Assembly (NCBI RefSeq): GCF_051859025.1
Contig: NZ_JBHYGL010000037.1
Location: 62,001 to 126,000, forward strand
DNA length: 64,000 nucleotides
From: Falsiroseomonas sp051859025
GTDB lineage: Bacteria; Pseudomonadota; Alphaproteobacteria; Acetobacterales; Acetobacteraceae
Direction of reading: 5' to 3'
Shown here: one piece after another, positions 1 through 8,481 of the stretch
Numbering within the stretch: the first letter of the stretch is position 1
Layout of the letters: the number at the start of each line of letters is the position of its first letter
Program-made: the position numbers and the translations under genes
Notes under the pieces: model-generated
What the model was told of the DNA's origin: nothing
The model's input: the letters and a program-made list of their open reading frames with translations, nothing else
The model's database searches: none

Positions 1-228
1 CGCAATCTGGTGGTGGGCGTGGACACGCAGCGGGAGGGGGCGGCGATCATCCGCGCCATCATGCGGCTGGCGGCCGACCTCGGCCTGGCGACGACGGCGG
101 AGGGGGTGAACACCCCCGCGGAGTTCGAGCGCCTGGCGGCGGAAGGATGCGGGGAGGCGCAGGGCTTCCTGTTCAGCCCCGCGCAGCCGCCTTCCGCCAT
201 CCCTTCCCTGCTGGCGCGCTTCGGGTAG
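1..228 (+). CDS. EAL-domain protein, C-terminal fragment (c-di-GMP phosphodiesterase family)
   Basis: The open frame enters from the left edge, so only the last 75 residues are present. It reads through an AEGVNTPAEFERL segment and then GCGEAQGFLFSPAQP. These match the last conserved blocks of EAL domains (AEGVE-T plus the GCD-QGY-FS-P motif), where the Glu takes part in metal/c-di-GMP chemistry. The catalytic EAL motif itself and any GGDEF or sensory domain lie outside the window, so activity cannot be judged. The TAG stop is followed within 10 bases by the converging AtuA gene. Confidence 0.8.
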   Translation, partial: RNLVVGVDTQREGAAIIRAIMRLAADLGLATTAEGVNTPAEFERLAAEGCGEAQGFLFSPAQPPSAIPSLLARFG

Positions 229-234
229 GCGGGC

Positions 235-1632
235 CTACCCCACCGTCTCCATCCGCACCGGGAAGGCGGCCGCGAGGTCGTCGCATTCGGCGATGTGATA
301 GACGGAATAGCGATAGGCCGAGCCCGCCGGCAGTTCCGGGGGCGTGAAGGGGAAGGCGATGTTGCCGCCGGTGGACAGGCGCCCCGGGAAGCCGAAATGC
401 AGCAGGTTCTGCTTGGCGACGCCGATGATGGCCTTGGCCGTGTCGGCATCCCCCGCGATGCATTCCAGCAGGAAGAACACCTCCGCCGGCACGGGAAGGC
501 CTTCGCGCGCGCCGGGGAACAGGTTCGTCTCCCCGGTGCCATAGGCGCGGAAGCGGAGGTCGTAGTCGCCGGCGCCGGGCAGGATGTCGGCGACGATCTT
601 GCGGACCCCCGCGGCGATGCTCTCGCGGTGCTCGATCACGCGGGGGTCGGTGGTGCTGGCCAGCAGCACGGCGCGTTCGCCGACGAAGGTCGCGCCCTCC
701 ACCTTGATGCTGTGCTGCGTGGCCGGCACCCATGTGGCGCCGGAAACGCGGACGCGGCGATCATCGATCGCCTCGTAGCGCGCATCCGTCGTGTCCATCA
801 TCCCCTCGGGCTCATGCACCCGCAGCGGGTCCGCCTGTTCATAGAGGCTGTGCGCGGCGACAGAGACGGGGGTCGCGGCGCGGGCGGGGTTCATGCTCTC
901 CAGCTCGAAGCTGTCGCCCAGCAGCGTGCCGAGCATGGCGTCCCGCCCGCCGGGGATGCAGCAAAGCGAGGTGCATTCGATGATCTTCGCCATGTGGGTG
1001 GCGGGCCCGGCGGGATAGCCGAGCAGCAGCGGCACGGCGGCGAAGACCGCGGTATCGCAGGCGCGGCCGGCCAGGATGATGTCGGGCTCCATCGCGAGGG
1101 CGCGGAGGAAGGCCTCCGTCCCCATCTGGCCGACGATATGCGAAGCGCCGTCGATGACCGCGGGTGTCAGCGCGCCGATGGCGCCGATGGGCTGCACGCG
1201 CCCGGCCTGCGCCATGCCGCGCAGCCAGTCCCGGTCCATGTCGGCCGCGATGATGGCGACGCGGAGCTTGAGCCCATCCTCCTTCGCGATGGCGTGGATC
1301 ATCGCCAGCGCCTGGTCGAGATGCGGGCGCGCGCCCGCCGTGCCCGCACTGCCGATCAGCAGCGGCACGCCCACCTGCCGCGCACCCTGGATGACGAGGC
1401 GAAGGTCGCGCTTCGTGATGGCGGGGCTGGTCGCCAGGCGCCCACCGCCGAGATAGGCGGGGCCGACATCGATGGAGCCCATGTCGCAGCCCAGCACATG
1501 CGGCGCGCGTGCCAGGCCGGCCTTCAGCGCGGCCTCCGGCACGCCATTGCCCAACTGGCCGGAGGCCGCGAGCACGCGCAGCGGCACGCCCGGGCGGAGC
1601 CCCTGGTCCATCAGCTTTCCGACGACACTCAC
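235..1632 (-). CDS. AtuA family protein (acyclic terpene utilization / DUF1446)
   Basis: This 465-residue protein matches the AtuA/DUF1446 family, which occurs in acyclic terpene and other branched-acid catabolic clusters and has no firmly assigned reaction. Family-typical stretches are the N-terminal LAASGQLGNG and HVLGCDMGSIDVGP, the central IIAADMDRDWL, and the C-terminal GFPGRLSTGGNIAFPFTPPE. The length is normal for the N-terminal AtuA half found without the fused second domain. Its start overlaps the stop of the upstream DUF4387 gene by 4 bases (ATGA), so the two are translationally coupled. AtuA and DUF4387 usually occur as a pair, which supports both calls. The substrate is unknown; there is no atuC/atuF CoA-carboxylase here, so a full citronellol pathway is not encoded locally. 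Confidence 0.85.
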   Translation of the reverse strand: MSVVGKLMDQGLRPGVPLRVLAASGQLGNGVPEAALKAGLARAPHVLGCDMGSIDVGPAYLGGGRLATSPAITKRDLRLVIQGARQVGVPLLIGSAGTAGARPHLDQALAMIHAIAKEDGLKLRVAIIAADMDRDWLRGMAQAGRVQPIGAIGALTPAVIDGASHIVGQMGTEAFLRALAMEPDIILAGRACDTAVFAAVPLLLGYPAGPATHMAKIIECTSLCCIPGGRDAMLGTLLGDSFELESMNPARAATPVSVAAHSLYEQADPLRVHEPEGMMDTTDARYEAIDDRRVRVSGATWVPATQHSIKVEGATFVGERAVLLASTTDPRVIEHRESIAAGVRKIVADILPGAGDYDLRFRAYGTGETNLFPGAREGLPVPAEVFFLLECIAGDADTAKAIIGVAKQNLLHFGFPGRLSTGGNIAFPFTPPELPAGSAYRYSVYHIAECDDLAAAFPVRMETVG

Positions 1633-1940
1633 AGCACCACCCCCAGCAGCGGCGCGTGTTGCTGCGCGCCATAGACATCGGAATCACCCGGCGACCCCGC
1701 CACCACCGGGCGGTCCAGCACCACCTTGATGGCATGGGCCGCGGCGTAGGGAATGACCTCCACCGTGGTGGCGGAAACGCCGTAGAGACGCGCCATCGCT
1801 TCCCGCGTCATGGCGGGCGATGCGAGTGCCTCCCGGAACGTCGCGTCATCGTCGAAGAGGATGTCGAGCGTGCAATGCAGCGGGCCCGCATTCTTGCTGC
1901 GGATGACGCGCGCGATGTCGATCAGTCTCCGGCCACTCAT
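1629..1940 (-). CDS. DUF4387 protein, AtuA partner
   Basis: This 103-residue protein begins MSGRRLIDIARVIRSKNAGP and contains TLDILFDD and ATTVEVIPYAAAHAIKVVLDRP, the pattern of DUF4387 proteins that accompany AtuA. The longer reading frame upstream was rejected: family members start a few residues before the IDIA-RVIRSKN block, and ATG at 1940 follows a purine-rich GGGGGAAACGG. It is the first gene of a two-gene minus-strand operon with the AtuA gene. Function is unknown; a role as a small subunit of AtuA is inferred from co-occurrence only. Confidence 0.8.
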   Translation of the reverse strand: MSGRRLIDIARVIRSKNAGPLHCTLDILFDDDATFREALASPAMTREAMARLYGVSATTVEVIPYAAAHAIKVVLDRPVVAGSPGDSDVYGAQQHAPLLGVVL

Positions 1941-2077
1941 CCCGCCGTTTCCCCCGAATTCTTGCGGCGGGATGCTCCGCCCCGTCACCGCCGGGGTCAA
2001 GCCGTGCTTGACGCTGGCCACGCTGCTTCGGACAGTCGGGGCGACGCGCCGCCAAGGCGCGCGCGGAGGACACGGCC
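1941..2077. promoter_or_regulatory. Divergent intergenic region, DUF4387/AtuA versus Bug receptor
   Basis: This 137-base gap separates two divergent transcription units and should hold both promoters. A TTGACG at 2008-2013 fits a -35 box for the rightward receptor gene, but no convincing -10 follows at the normal spacing. GGAGGA lies about 8 bases before the 2078 start. No operator palindrome was found. Confidence 0.3.
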
Positions 2078-3037
2078 ATGACGATCTCTCGGCGCCTGCT
2101 GCTGGGCACGCCGCTGGCGCTGGCGACGCCGGCATTGGCGCAGCCGCGCCAATCCATCCGGCTTCTCGTGCCCTTCGCGCCGGGCAGCGGCAGCGACACC
2201 ATCGCCCGCATCGTCGCCAACGGCATGAAGGATGTGCTCGGCCAGACCATCGTGGTGGAGAACCGGCCGGGCGGCGGCGGCACCACCGGCACGGAACAGG
2301 GCGCGCGCGCCACGCCGGATGGCAGCACGATCGTGATGGGGACCAGTTCGTCACTCGGCATCAATGCCGCGCAGAACCCCCATGCGGGCTACCGGGTGGA
2401 CCGGGATTTCGCCGCCGTCGCAGGCTGTGCGCGGTCCTACTACCTGATCGCGACCCATGCCGGCGCCGATGCACCGCGGAGCCTGGGGGAGCTGGTGGCG
2501 CGGCTGCGGGCGGGGGGCGGCAATTTCGCCATGGGTGGCGTCGGCACCATCGGGCACCTCACCAGCGAATTGTTCCTGATGCGCGCGGGGGTACAGGCGG
2601 AAGGCGTTTCCTACCGCGGCAGCGCGCCGGCGCTGACCGACCTGGCGGCGGGGCGGGAATTGTTCAGCTGCGATACGCTGGCCGCCATGTCCCCCTTCCT
2701 GTCCGGCGGAAGGCTGCGCGCCCTGGCGGTGACGGCGCCATCCCGCCTGGCGGCGCTGCCCGATGTGCCGACCACGGCGGAGGGCGGCGTGCCGGACCTC
2801 GTCGTCGATGCCTGGTTCGGCATGGTGGTGCCGGTGGCGACACCGGCCGCGACCGTCTCGGCACTCGGCGATGCCGTCATCGCCACGCTGGCGCAGCCGG
2901 ACACACGCGCGCGGCTGGATGCGCTGATGGTGGAACCCATGCCGATGCGCGGGCCGGCATTCTCGGCGCTGATGAAGGAAAGCACCGCCTTCTGGGTGGA
3001 GTTCGTCCGCCGCGCGAATATCCGCATCGAGTTCTGA
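2078..3037 (+). CDS. Bug/TTT-family periplasmic substrate-binding receptor
   Basis: This 319-residue receptor has an N-terminal export signal (SRRLLLGTPLALATPALAQ, with a paired-Arg n-region and an AxA cleavage site). The mature protein carries Bug hallmarks: RLLVPFAPGSGSDTIAR near the start, VVENRPGGGGTTG, and LPDVPTTAEGG near residue 230. Bug proteins bind small carboxylates or amides in the periplasm for tripartite tricarboxylate transporters or for sensing. No TctA/TctB membrane gene is nearby, so it is an orphan receptor. It is divergent from the AtuA pair, and the ligand may be related to that pathway. GGAGGA precedes the start. Confidence 0.9.
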   Translation: MTISRRLLLGTPLALATPALAQPRQSIRLLVPFAPGSGSDTIARIVANGMKDVLGQTIVVENRPGGGGTTGTEQGARATPDGSTIVMGTSSSLGINAAQNPHAGYRVDRDFAAVAGCARSYYLIATHAGADAPRSLGELVARLRAGGGNFAMGGVGTIGHLTSELFLMRAGVQAEGVSYRGSAPALTDLAAGRELFSCDTLAAMSPFLSGGRLRALAVTAPSRLAALPDVPTTAEGGVPDLVVDAWFGMVVPVATPAATVSALGDAVIATLAQPDTRARLDALMVEPMPMRGPAFSALMKESTAFWVEFVRRANIRIEF

Positions 3038-3087
3038 CGGGCTGACAACGCTTCGCCGACAGGCGCGCGCATGGCAGAAGGCGGGTG

Positions 3088-4398
3088 ATGCGACACTTCC
3101 CCGCCTTCCTCGACCTGCGCGGCCGGACCGTGCTGCTGCTCGGCACCGGGGAGGTGGCGGCGCGCAAGGCGGAGCCGCTGCGCCGCGCCGGCGCCATCAT
3201 CCGGCAGGAAGCGGCCTTCGCGCCGGCGATGCTGGATGGCGTGGTGCTGGCTGTCGGCGCGGATGCGGCGGAGGCCGATCTGCAGGCGCTGTCGGAAGCC
3301 GCCCAGGCGCGCGGCATCCCGGTGAATGTGGTGGACCGGCCGGCGCTGTGTTCCTTCATCACCCCCGCCATCATCGACCGCGCGCCCATCACCGTCGCGG
3401 TCAGCACGGGCGGGGCGGCGCCGGTGCTGGCCCGCATGATCCGCCAGCGGATCGAGGCCCTGCTGCCCCCCGCCATCGGCACGCTGGCCGCGCTGGCGGA
3501 GCGTTTCCAGGCGGCGATCCGCACCAGGCTGCCGGACCTGGCGGCGCGGCGGCGTTTTCTCGACCAGGCGCTGACGGGCGCGCCGGCCGACCTCGCCTTG
3601 GCAGGACGGGTGGAGGAGGCGGAGGCCGCCTTCGCCGCGGCGCTAGCGGCGTCCGACACCACGCCGCCCGGGATCGTGTATCTGGTGGGCGCCGGGCCGG
3701 GCTCGGCGGATTTGCTGACGCTCCGCGCCCTGCGGCTGATGGGGGAGGCCGATGTCATCGTGCATGACCGGCTGGTGACGGCGGAGGTGCTGGACCTGGC
3801 GCGGCGTGACGCGGAGCGCATCCTCGTCGGCAAGGCAGGCGCCGCGCATTCCCTGCCCCAGCCCGGCATCAACGCCCTGCTGGTGCGCCTGGCGCGGGAG
3901 GGCAAGCGCGTGGTGCGGCTGAAGGGCGGCGATCCCCTCGTCTTCGGGCGCAGCGGGGATGAAATCCTGGCGCTGCGGGAAGCGGGCATCGCGCATGAGG
4001 TGGTGCCCGGCGTCACCGCGGCGCTGGCCTGCGCGGCCAGCGCGGGCATCCCGCTGACGCATCGCGACGCCGCCCGCACCGTGACCTTCGCCACGGGGCA
4101 TGTGCGGGACGGCGTGCTGGACCTGGACTTCGTGGCACTCGCCAGGCCGCTTCAGACCATCGCGGTCTATATGGGCCTGGCATCGCTGCCGCAGTTGCGT
4201 GATGGGCTGGTCGGCGCGGGGATGGACCCCGCGACGCCGGCCGCCATCATCGAGAATGGCGGCACGGGCGGCGCGCGCAGCCTGCCCGCCACCATCGGCA
4301 CCATCGCCGCGCTGGCGGAGGGCTGGGCCAGCGGGGCGCCGGCCCTGGTGCTGGTGGGCGATGCCGTCGCGCTGGGGGCGCCGCCTTCGGCTTCGTGA
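3088..4398 (+). CDS. cysG: Siroheme synthase (Met8-like oxidase/chelatase fused to uroporphyrinogen-III methyltransferase)
   Basis: This 436-residue bifunctional enzyme makes siroheme for sulfite and nitrite reductases. The N-terminal half is the Met8-type NAD-dependent precorrin-2 dehydrogenase/ferrochelatase: FLDLRGRTVLLLGTGEVAARKAEPL, then NVVDRPALCSFITPAIIDR and VAVSTGGAAPVLAR. The C-terminal half is the SAM-dependent SUMT: VYLVGAGPGSADLLTLRALR, VRLKGGDPLVFGRSGDE and VVPGVTAALA-CAASAGIPLTHR. ATG 3088 was preferred over the adjacent GTG at 3085 because AGAAGG sits 6 bases upstream. No cysIJ or nitrite reductase gene is in the window, but the sulfur genes at 18-24 kb are compatible with sulfur assimilation. 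Confidence 0.95.
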   Translation: MRHFPAFLDLRGRTVLLLGTGEVAARKAEPLRRAGAIIRQEAAFAPAMLDGVVLAVGADAAEADLQALSEAAQARGIPVNVVDRPALCSFITPAIIDRAPITVAVSTGGAAPVLARMIRQRIEALLPPAIGTLAALAERFQAAIRTRLPDLAARRRFLDQALTGAPADLALAGRVEEAEAAFAAALAASDTTPPGIVYLVGAGPGSADLLTLRALRLMGEADVIVHDRLVTAEVLDLARRDAERILVGKAGAAHSLPQPGINALLVRLAREGKRVVRLKGGDPLVFGRSGDEILALREAGIAHEVVPGVTAALACAASAGIPLTHRDAARTVTFATGHVRDGVLDLDFVALARPLQTIAVYMGLASLPQLRDGLVGAGMDPATPAAIIENGGTGGARSLPATIGTIAALAEGWASGAPALVLVGDAVALGAPPSAS

Positions 4399-4487
4399 TC
4401 CGGTCCGGCGGAACGACCCTGCCCCGGTTCTGTTCGGCGCCTCGCCGTGGCACAAGCACGGGAAGCTCGACCGGAGGAACCGCAGGG

Positions 4488-6122
4488 ATGCCCATCCGCC
4501 AGGTGGCGACGACGCCTTTTGCCGACCAGCGGCCCGGCACATCCGGCCTGCGGAAGAAGGTGCCGGTCTTCCAGCAGCCCCACTATGTCGAGAATTTTCT
4601 CCAGTCGATCCTCGACGTCGTCGGTGACAGGCTGCGAGGCGCCACGCTGGTGATCGGCGGCGATGGGCGATACCTCAACCGGCAGGTGGCGGAGACAGCG
4701 ATCCGCATGGCCGCCGCCGCCGGCGCGGGGCGCATCCTGGTCGGGCAGGGCGGGCTGCTCTCCACCCCCGCGGCATCGGCGCTGATCCGCGCGAGCGGCG
4801 CGATCGGCGGCATCGTGCTCTCCGCCAGCCACAATCCCGGCGGGCCGGACGGCGATTTCGGCATCAAGTTCAACACCGCCAATGGCGGCCCGGCGCCGGA
4901 GGAGGTGACGGAGGCGATCCATCGCCGCGCCGCGGCGCTGACGGAATACCGGATCGCGGAGGAAGCGGCGCCGGATATCGACGCGATCGGCGACACGCGG
5001 CTGCTGGAAGCGACGGTGTCCGTCATCGATCCCGTCGCGGGCCATGCGGCGCTGATGGAAACGCTGGTCGATTTCCCCGCCATCGCCGGCATGTTCGCAC
5101 GCGGCTTCCGCATGCGCTTCGATGCGATGAGCGCGGTGACGGGGCCCTATGCGAAGGCGATCATCGAGGGTCGCCTCGGCGCGCCCGCCGGCACCGTCGT
5201 GAACGCGACCCCCCTGCCCGATTTCGGCGGCCACCACCCGGACCCCAACCCCGTCCACGCCGCGGACCTCATGGCGGAGATGATGGGCGACGCGCCGCCC
5301 GATTTCGGCGCGGCCAGCGATGGCGATGGCGACCGCAACATGATCGTGGCGCCGGGGATGTTCGTGACGCCGTCGGACAGCCTGGCGATCCTGGCCGCCC
5401 ATGCCCATCGCGCGCCGGGCTATGCGCAGGGGCTTGCCGGCGTCGCGAGGTCCATGCCGACCAGCCGCGCGGTGGACCGGGTGGCGAAGCGCCTCGGCAT
5501 TCCCTGCTACGAGACGCCGACGGGGTGGAAGTTCTTCGCCAACCTGCTCGATTCCAGCCGCATCACGCTGTGCGGGGAGGAGAGCGCCGGCACCGGGTCG
5601 AACCATGTGCGGGAGAAGGATGGCCTCTGGGCCGTGCTGGTCTGGCTGAACATCATCGCCGCGACGGGCAGGCGCGCGGATGCGATCGTGCGGGACCATT
5701 GGGCTGAATTCGGGCGGGACTACTACAGCCGCCATGATTATGAGGAAGTCGACAGCGACGCGGCGAAGGCGCTGATGGCGGCGCTGCGCGCGAAGCTGCC
5801 CACGCTGCCAGGCCAGTCCTTCGCCGGGCTGACGGTCGCGGCGGCGGATGACTTCGCCTATGCCGACCCCGTCGATGGCAGCGTGACGCCCGCGCAGGGC
5901 GTGCGCATCCTGTTCGCCGAGGATGCTCGGGCGGTGTTCCGCCTGTCCGGAACGGGCACGGTCGGCGCCACCCTGCGCGTCTACCTCGAGCGCTTCGAGC
6001 CCGATGCCGCGCGCCACGCCCTGCCGGTGCAGGACGTGCTCGCCCCCGTGATTGCCGCGGCGCGGGCCATCGCGGGGATCGAGGCGCATACAGGCCGCGC
6101 GGAACCCAGCATTATCACGTGA
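4488..6122 (+). CDS. pgm: Phosphoglucomutase (alpha-D-glucose-phosphate specific)
   Basis: This 544-residue cytoplasmic enzyme interconverts glucose 1-phosphate and glucose 6-phosphate, supplying nucleotide sugars and glycogen. It opens with the family-typical TTPFADQRPGTSGLRKKVPVF. It has the phosphoserine loop IVLSASHNPGG, the metal loop ASDGDGDRNM, the sugar-ring loop CGEESAGTGSNH and the C-terminal phosphate loop RLSGTGTVGATLR. The frame extends 31 codons upstream, but ATG 4488 with GGAGGAA 8 bases before it gives the normal family length. It lies 90 bases downstream of cysG on the same strand and could be cotranscribed. Confidence 0.95.
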   Translation: MPIRQVATTPFADQRPGTSGLRKKVPVFQQPHYVENFLQSILDVVGDRLRGATLVIGGDGRYLNRQVAETAIRMAAAAGAGRILVGQGGLLSTPAASALIRASGAIGGIVLSASHNPGGPDGDFGIKFNTANGGPAPEEVTEAIHRRAAALTEYRIAEEAAPDIDAIGDTRLLEATVSVIDPVAGHAALMETLVDFPAIAGMFARGFRMRFDAMSAVTGPYAKAIIEGRLGAPAGTVVNATPLPDFGGHHPDPNPVHAADLMAEMMGDAPPDFGAASDGDGDRNMIVAPGMFVTPSDSLAILAAHAHRAPGYAQGLAGVARSMPTSRAVDRVAKRLGIPCYETPTGWKFFANLLDSSRITLCGEESAGTGSNHVREKDGLWAVLVWLNIIAATGRRADAIVRDHWAEFGRDYYSRHDYEEVDSDAAKALMAALRAKLPTLPGQSFAGLTVAAADDFAYADPVDGSVTPAQGVRILFAEDARAVFRLSGTGTVGATLRVYLERFEPDAARHALPVQDVLAPVIAAARAIAGIEAHTGRAEPSIIT

Positions 6123-6134
6123 GGCAGGAAGATC

Positions 6135-6833
6135 ATGGCTGACATCACGCTCGTCACCGGCGCCGCCGGCAATCTCGGCCGCGCCGTGGTCGCCGCCCTG
6201 GCCGCGCGCGGGGGCACCGTCGTCGCGCTGGACCGCGTCTCGGCGCCGCTGGAAGCAATGGTCGCGGGGCTGCCGGGCAGCGGGCACATGGTGCTGGCGG
6301 GCGTGGACCTCGGCGACGGCCCCGCCTGCGAGGCAGCGGTGGCTGCGGTGATGGCGCGGTTCGGGCGCCTCGATGGCGTCGTGCATACCGTGGGCGGCTT
6401 CGACATGGCCTCCATCGGGGATGGCGGCGCCGAGCTGTTCGAGCGGATGTTCCGGCTGAACCTGATGACGACGGTGAATTTGTTCCGCGCCGCCATCGCC
6501 GCCATGCGCCCCCAGGGCAGCGGCAGCCTGGTGGCGATCGGCGCCATGGCCGGGCTGAAGGCGCCCGCGCAGCTCGCGGCCTATTCAGCCAGCAAGTCGG
6601 GCGTGCTGCGCCTGGTGGAAGCCTATGCTGAGGAGTTGAAGCCAAGCGGGCTGCGGATGAACGCCATCCTGCCCGGCACCATCGACACCCCGCAGAACCG
6701 CGCGGCGATGCCGGGGGCCGATACCTCCGGATGGGTGCAGCCGGCGCAGTTGGCGGAAGCCGCGGCCTTCCTGGTCAGCCCGGCGGCGAGCGGCATCACG
6801 GGCGTGCTGCTGCCCGTCACCGGCAGGGGCTGA
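6135..6833 (+). CDS. Short-chain dehydrogenase/reductase
   Basis: This 232-residue classical SDR has a TGAAGNLGRAV nucleotide-binding loop (TGxxxGxG variant), a catalytic YSASK motif (Tyr and Lys) near residue 153, and an NAILPGTIDTPQNR segment after it. The substrate cannot be read from the sequence. The N-terminal loop has Asn in place of the usual first interior Gly, which is tolerated in the family. It follows pgm by 12 bases and may share its transcript. It converges on the ABC binding-protein gene, with the two stops a single base apart. Confidence 0.85.
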   Translation: MADITLVTGAAGNLGRAVVAALAARGGTVVALDRVSAPLEAMVAGLPGSGHMVLAGVDLGDGPACEAAVAAVMARFGRLDGVVHTVGGFDMASIGDGGAELFERMFRLNLMTTVNLFRAAIAAMRPQGSGSLVAIGAMAGLKAPAQLAAYSASKSGVLRLVEAYAEELKPSGLRMNAILPGTIDTPQNRAAMPGADTSGWVQPAQLAEAAAFLVSPAASGITGVLLPVTGRG

Positions 6834-6834
6834 C

Positions 6835-8388
6835 CTACTCGGGGGAGACCGACATCGCGTAGGTCTCCTCATCATTGCGCGCGACCACGCGCAGGCCACG
6901 GCGCGCGGCCCAGATGTTCACCTGGTGGTGCAGCGGGATGATGGCGTAGTCGCGCATGGCGATGCGGGTCGCCTCGCGATAGGCCACCTCCCGCGACGCG
7001 GGATCGAGGGTTGTCAGCGCGCGTTCCAGCACCGCGTCGAAGGCGGGGTTGGAATACAGCGAACGGTTGGAGGTGCCGCGGCCCCGCGCGCGGTCGGTCG
7101 TCGCGATCAGGGCGACCATGGGGCTGTCGGGCTCTCCGGTGCCGGTGCCCCAGCCGCTGAGGCCGATGGAGAATTCCTCCCGCGCCGAACGCGTGAAATA
7201 GACGTTGGAGGGCAGCGCCTGGATTTCGGTCCGCACGCCGATGCGCGACCACATCTGCGCCACGGCCTGGATGATGCGGTCATCATTCACGTAGCGGTCA
7301 TTGGGGCCGGCGAGGACGACGCGGAAGCCGCCGGCGAAGCCCGCATCGGCGAGCAGGCGCTGGGCGCGGGCGGGGTCGAAGGGATCGGGGCGGGTTTCGG
7401 GATCATGCCCCATCATTCCCGCGGCCAGGAACTGGCCCGATGGCGTGGCGTGGCCGCCCATCACCTGGCGGACGATGGCATCGCGGTTGATGGACAGCGA
7501 CAGGGCTTCGCGCACCCGCTGGTCCCGCAGCGGGCTGCGCGGCAGGCGTTCGCCATTCACGCCGGTAACACCTGGCGTATCGTCCCGCCGGTGGTCGAGA
7601 TAGAGGTAGATGTTGCGCAGCGCCGGGCGGCTGGCGATGGAGATCGCGGGGTTGGCGCGCAGCGCATCGACATCGCGCGTGGAGACGGCATCGATGACAT
7701 CGACATCGCCGGCACGGAGTGCGGCGATGCGCGACGCATCGTTCGCGATGACGCGGTAGTTGACGCGCGCCCAGGGCTGCTGCCCGCCCCACCAGGACGG
7801 GTTGCGCTGCATCACGGCCTCGCTGCCCGGGGAATAGGACACCAGGCGATAGGGGCCGGTGCCGATCGCGGCGCGGCCACTGTTGAACTCCGATGTCTCC
7901 ACCTGCAGGCCGAGGCTGCGGTTGATGATGGTGATGCCGCTCATCAAATTCGGGATCAGCGGGTTGGGTGTGGCTGTGTGCAGGCGGATGGTGTGGGCAT
8001 CGACGATCTCGATGCGCTGCACCGGGCGCGTGTAGATGGTGAAGCTGCCGGGGCTGTTGCGGACCTGGGGGACGCGTTCGAAGGAGAAGACGACATCCTC
8101 CGCCGTGAATGGCGTGCCGTCATGCCACACCACACCCTGGCGCAGCCTGAATTCCCACACCGTGTCGCTGATCGCCTGCCATGACGTCGCAAGGCCGGGC
8201 TTCAGGCGGAAATCCTCGTCGGTCGCGACCAGGCGTTCGAAGACATGCTTGGTAAGCGCATTATTGGGCGTGAGGGTGTGGTAGTGCGGGTCCATGGAGG
8301 TGAAGGCGCCGCCGACGCCGATGGACAGCGTCTGCGACACGGCATCAGGTGCTGCAAGCAGCGCGAGGGCGAGCAGGGTCTTGCGCAT
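6835..8388 (-). CDS. ABC transporter periplasmic binding protein, oligopeptide/nickel/glutathione (SBP_bac_5) type
   Basis: This 517-residue exported receptor has a signal peptide (MRKTLLALALLAAPDAVSQ). Family-5 features follow: TSMDPHYHT near the mature start, a LATSWQAISDTVWEFRLRQG block, VWHDGTPFTAEDVVFSFER, and the RVREALSLSINRDAI segment near the middle. Such receptors bind peptides, dipeptides or other amphiphilic molecules. No permease or ATPase is adjacent, so the rest of the transporter must be elsewhere. It is divergent from the amidohydrolase gene 93 bases away, and the deaminase plus monooxygenase downstream of that suggest uptake and degradation of a nitrogen compound (inference). 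Confidence 0.9.
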   Translation of the reverse strand: MRKTLLALALLAAPDAVSQTLSIGVGGAFTSMDPHYHTLTPNNALTKHVFERLVATDEDFRLKPGLATSWQAISDTVWEFRLRQGVVWHDGTPFTAEDVVFSFERVPQVRNSPGSFTIYTRPVQRIEIVDAHTIRLHTATPNPLIPNLMSGITIINRSLGLQVETSEFNSGRAAIGTGPYRLVSYSPGSEAVMQRNPSWWGGQQPWARVNYRVIANDASRIAALRAGDVDVIDAVSTRDVDALRANPAISIASRPALRNIYLYLDHRRDDTPGVTGVNGERLPRSPLRDQRVREALSLSINRDAIVRQVMGGHATPSGQFLAAGMMGHDPETRPDPFDPARAQRLLADAGFAGGFRVVLAGPNDRYVNDDRIIQAVAQMWSRIGVRTEIQALPSNVYFTRSAREEFSIGLSGWGTGTGEPDSPMVALIATTDRARGRGTSNRSLYSNPAFDAVLERALTTLDPASREVAYREATRIAMRDYAIIPLHHQVNIWAARRGLRVVARNDEETYAMSVSPE

Positions 8389-8481
8389 CGGGACACCCCA
8401 TGAACATGCTTCGCGCCGATCCTATGGATCGCGATGCGGCCCCGCAATCGCGGTCATCACCGCGAGGGAGTGCTCCGCCCG

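Noticed and set aside
4167..6386. Antisense open frame of about 739 codons opposite phosphoglucomutase
   Set aside because: The sense strand encodes a complete phosphoglucomutase with all active-site loops; the antisense product is Arg/His-rich with no family features.
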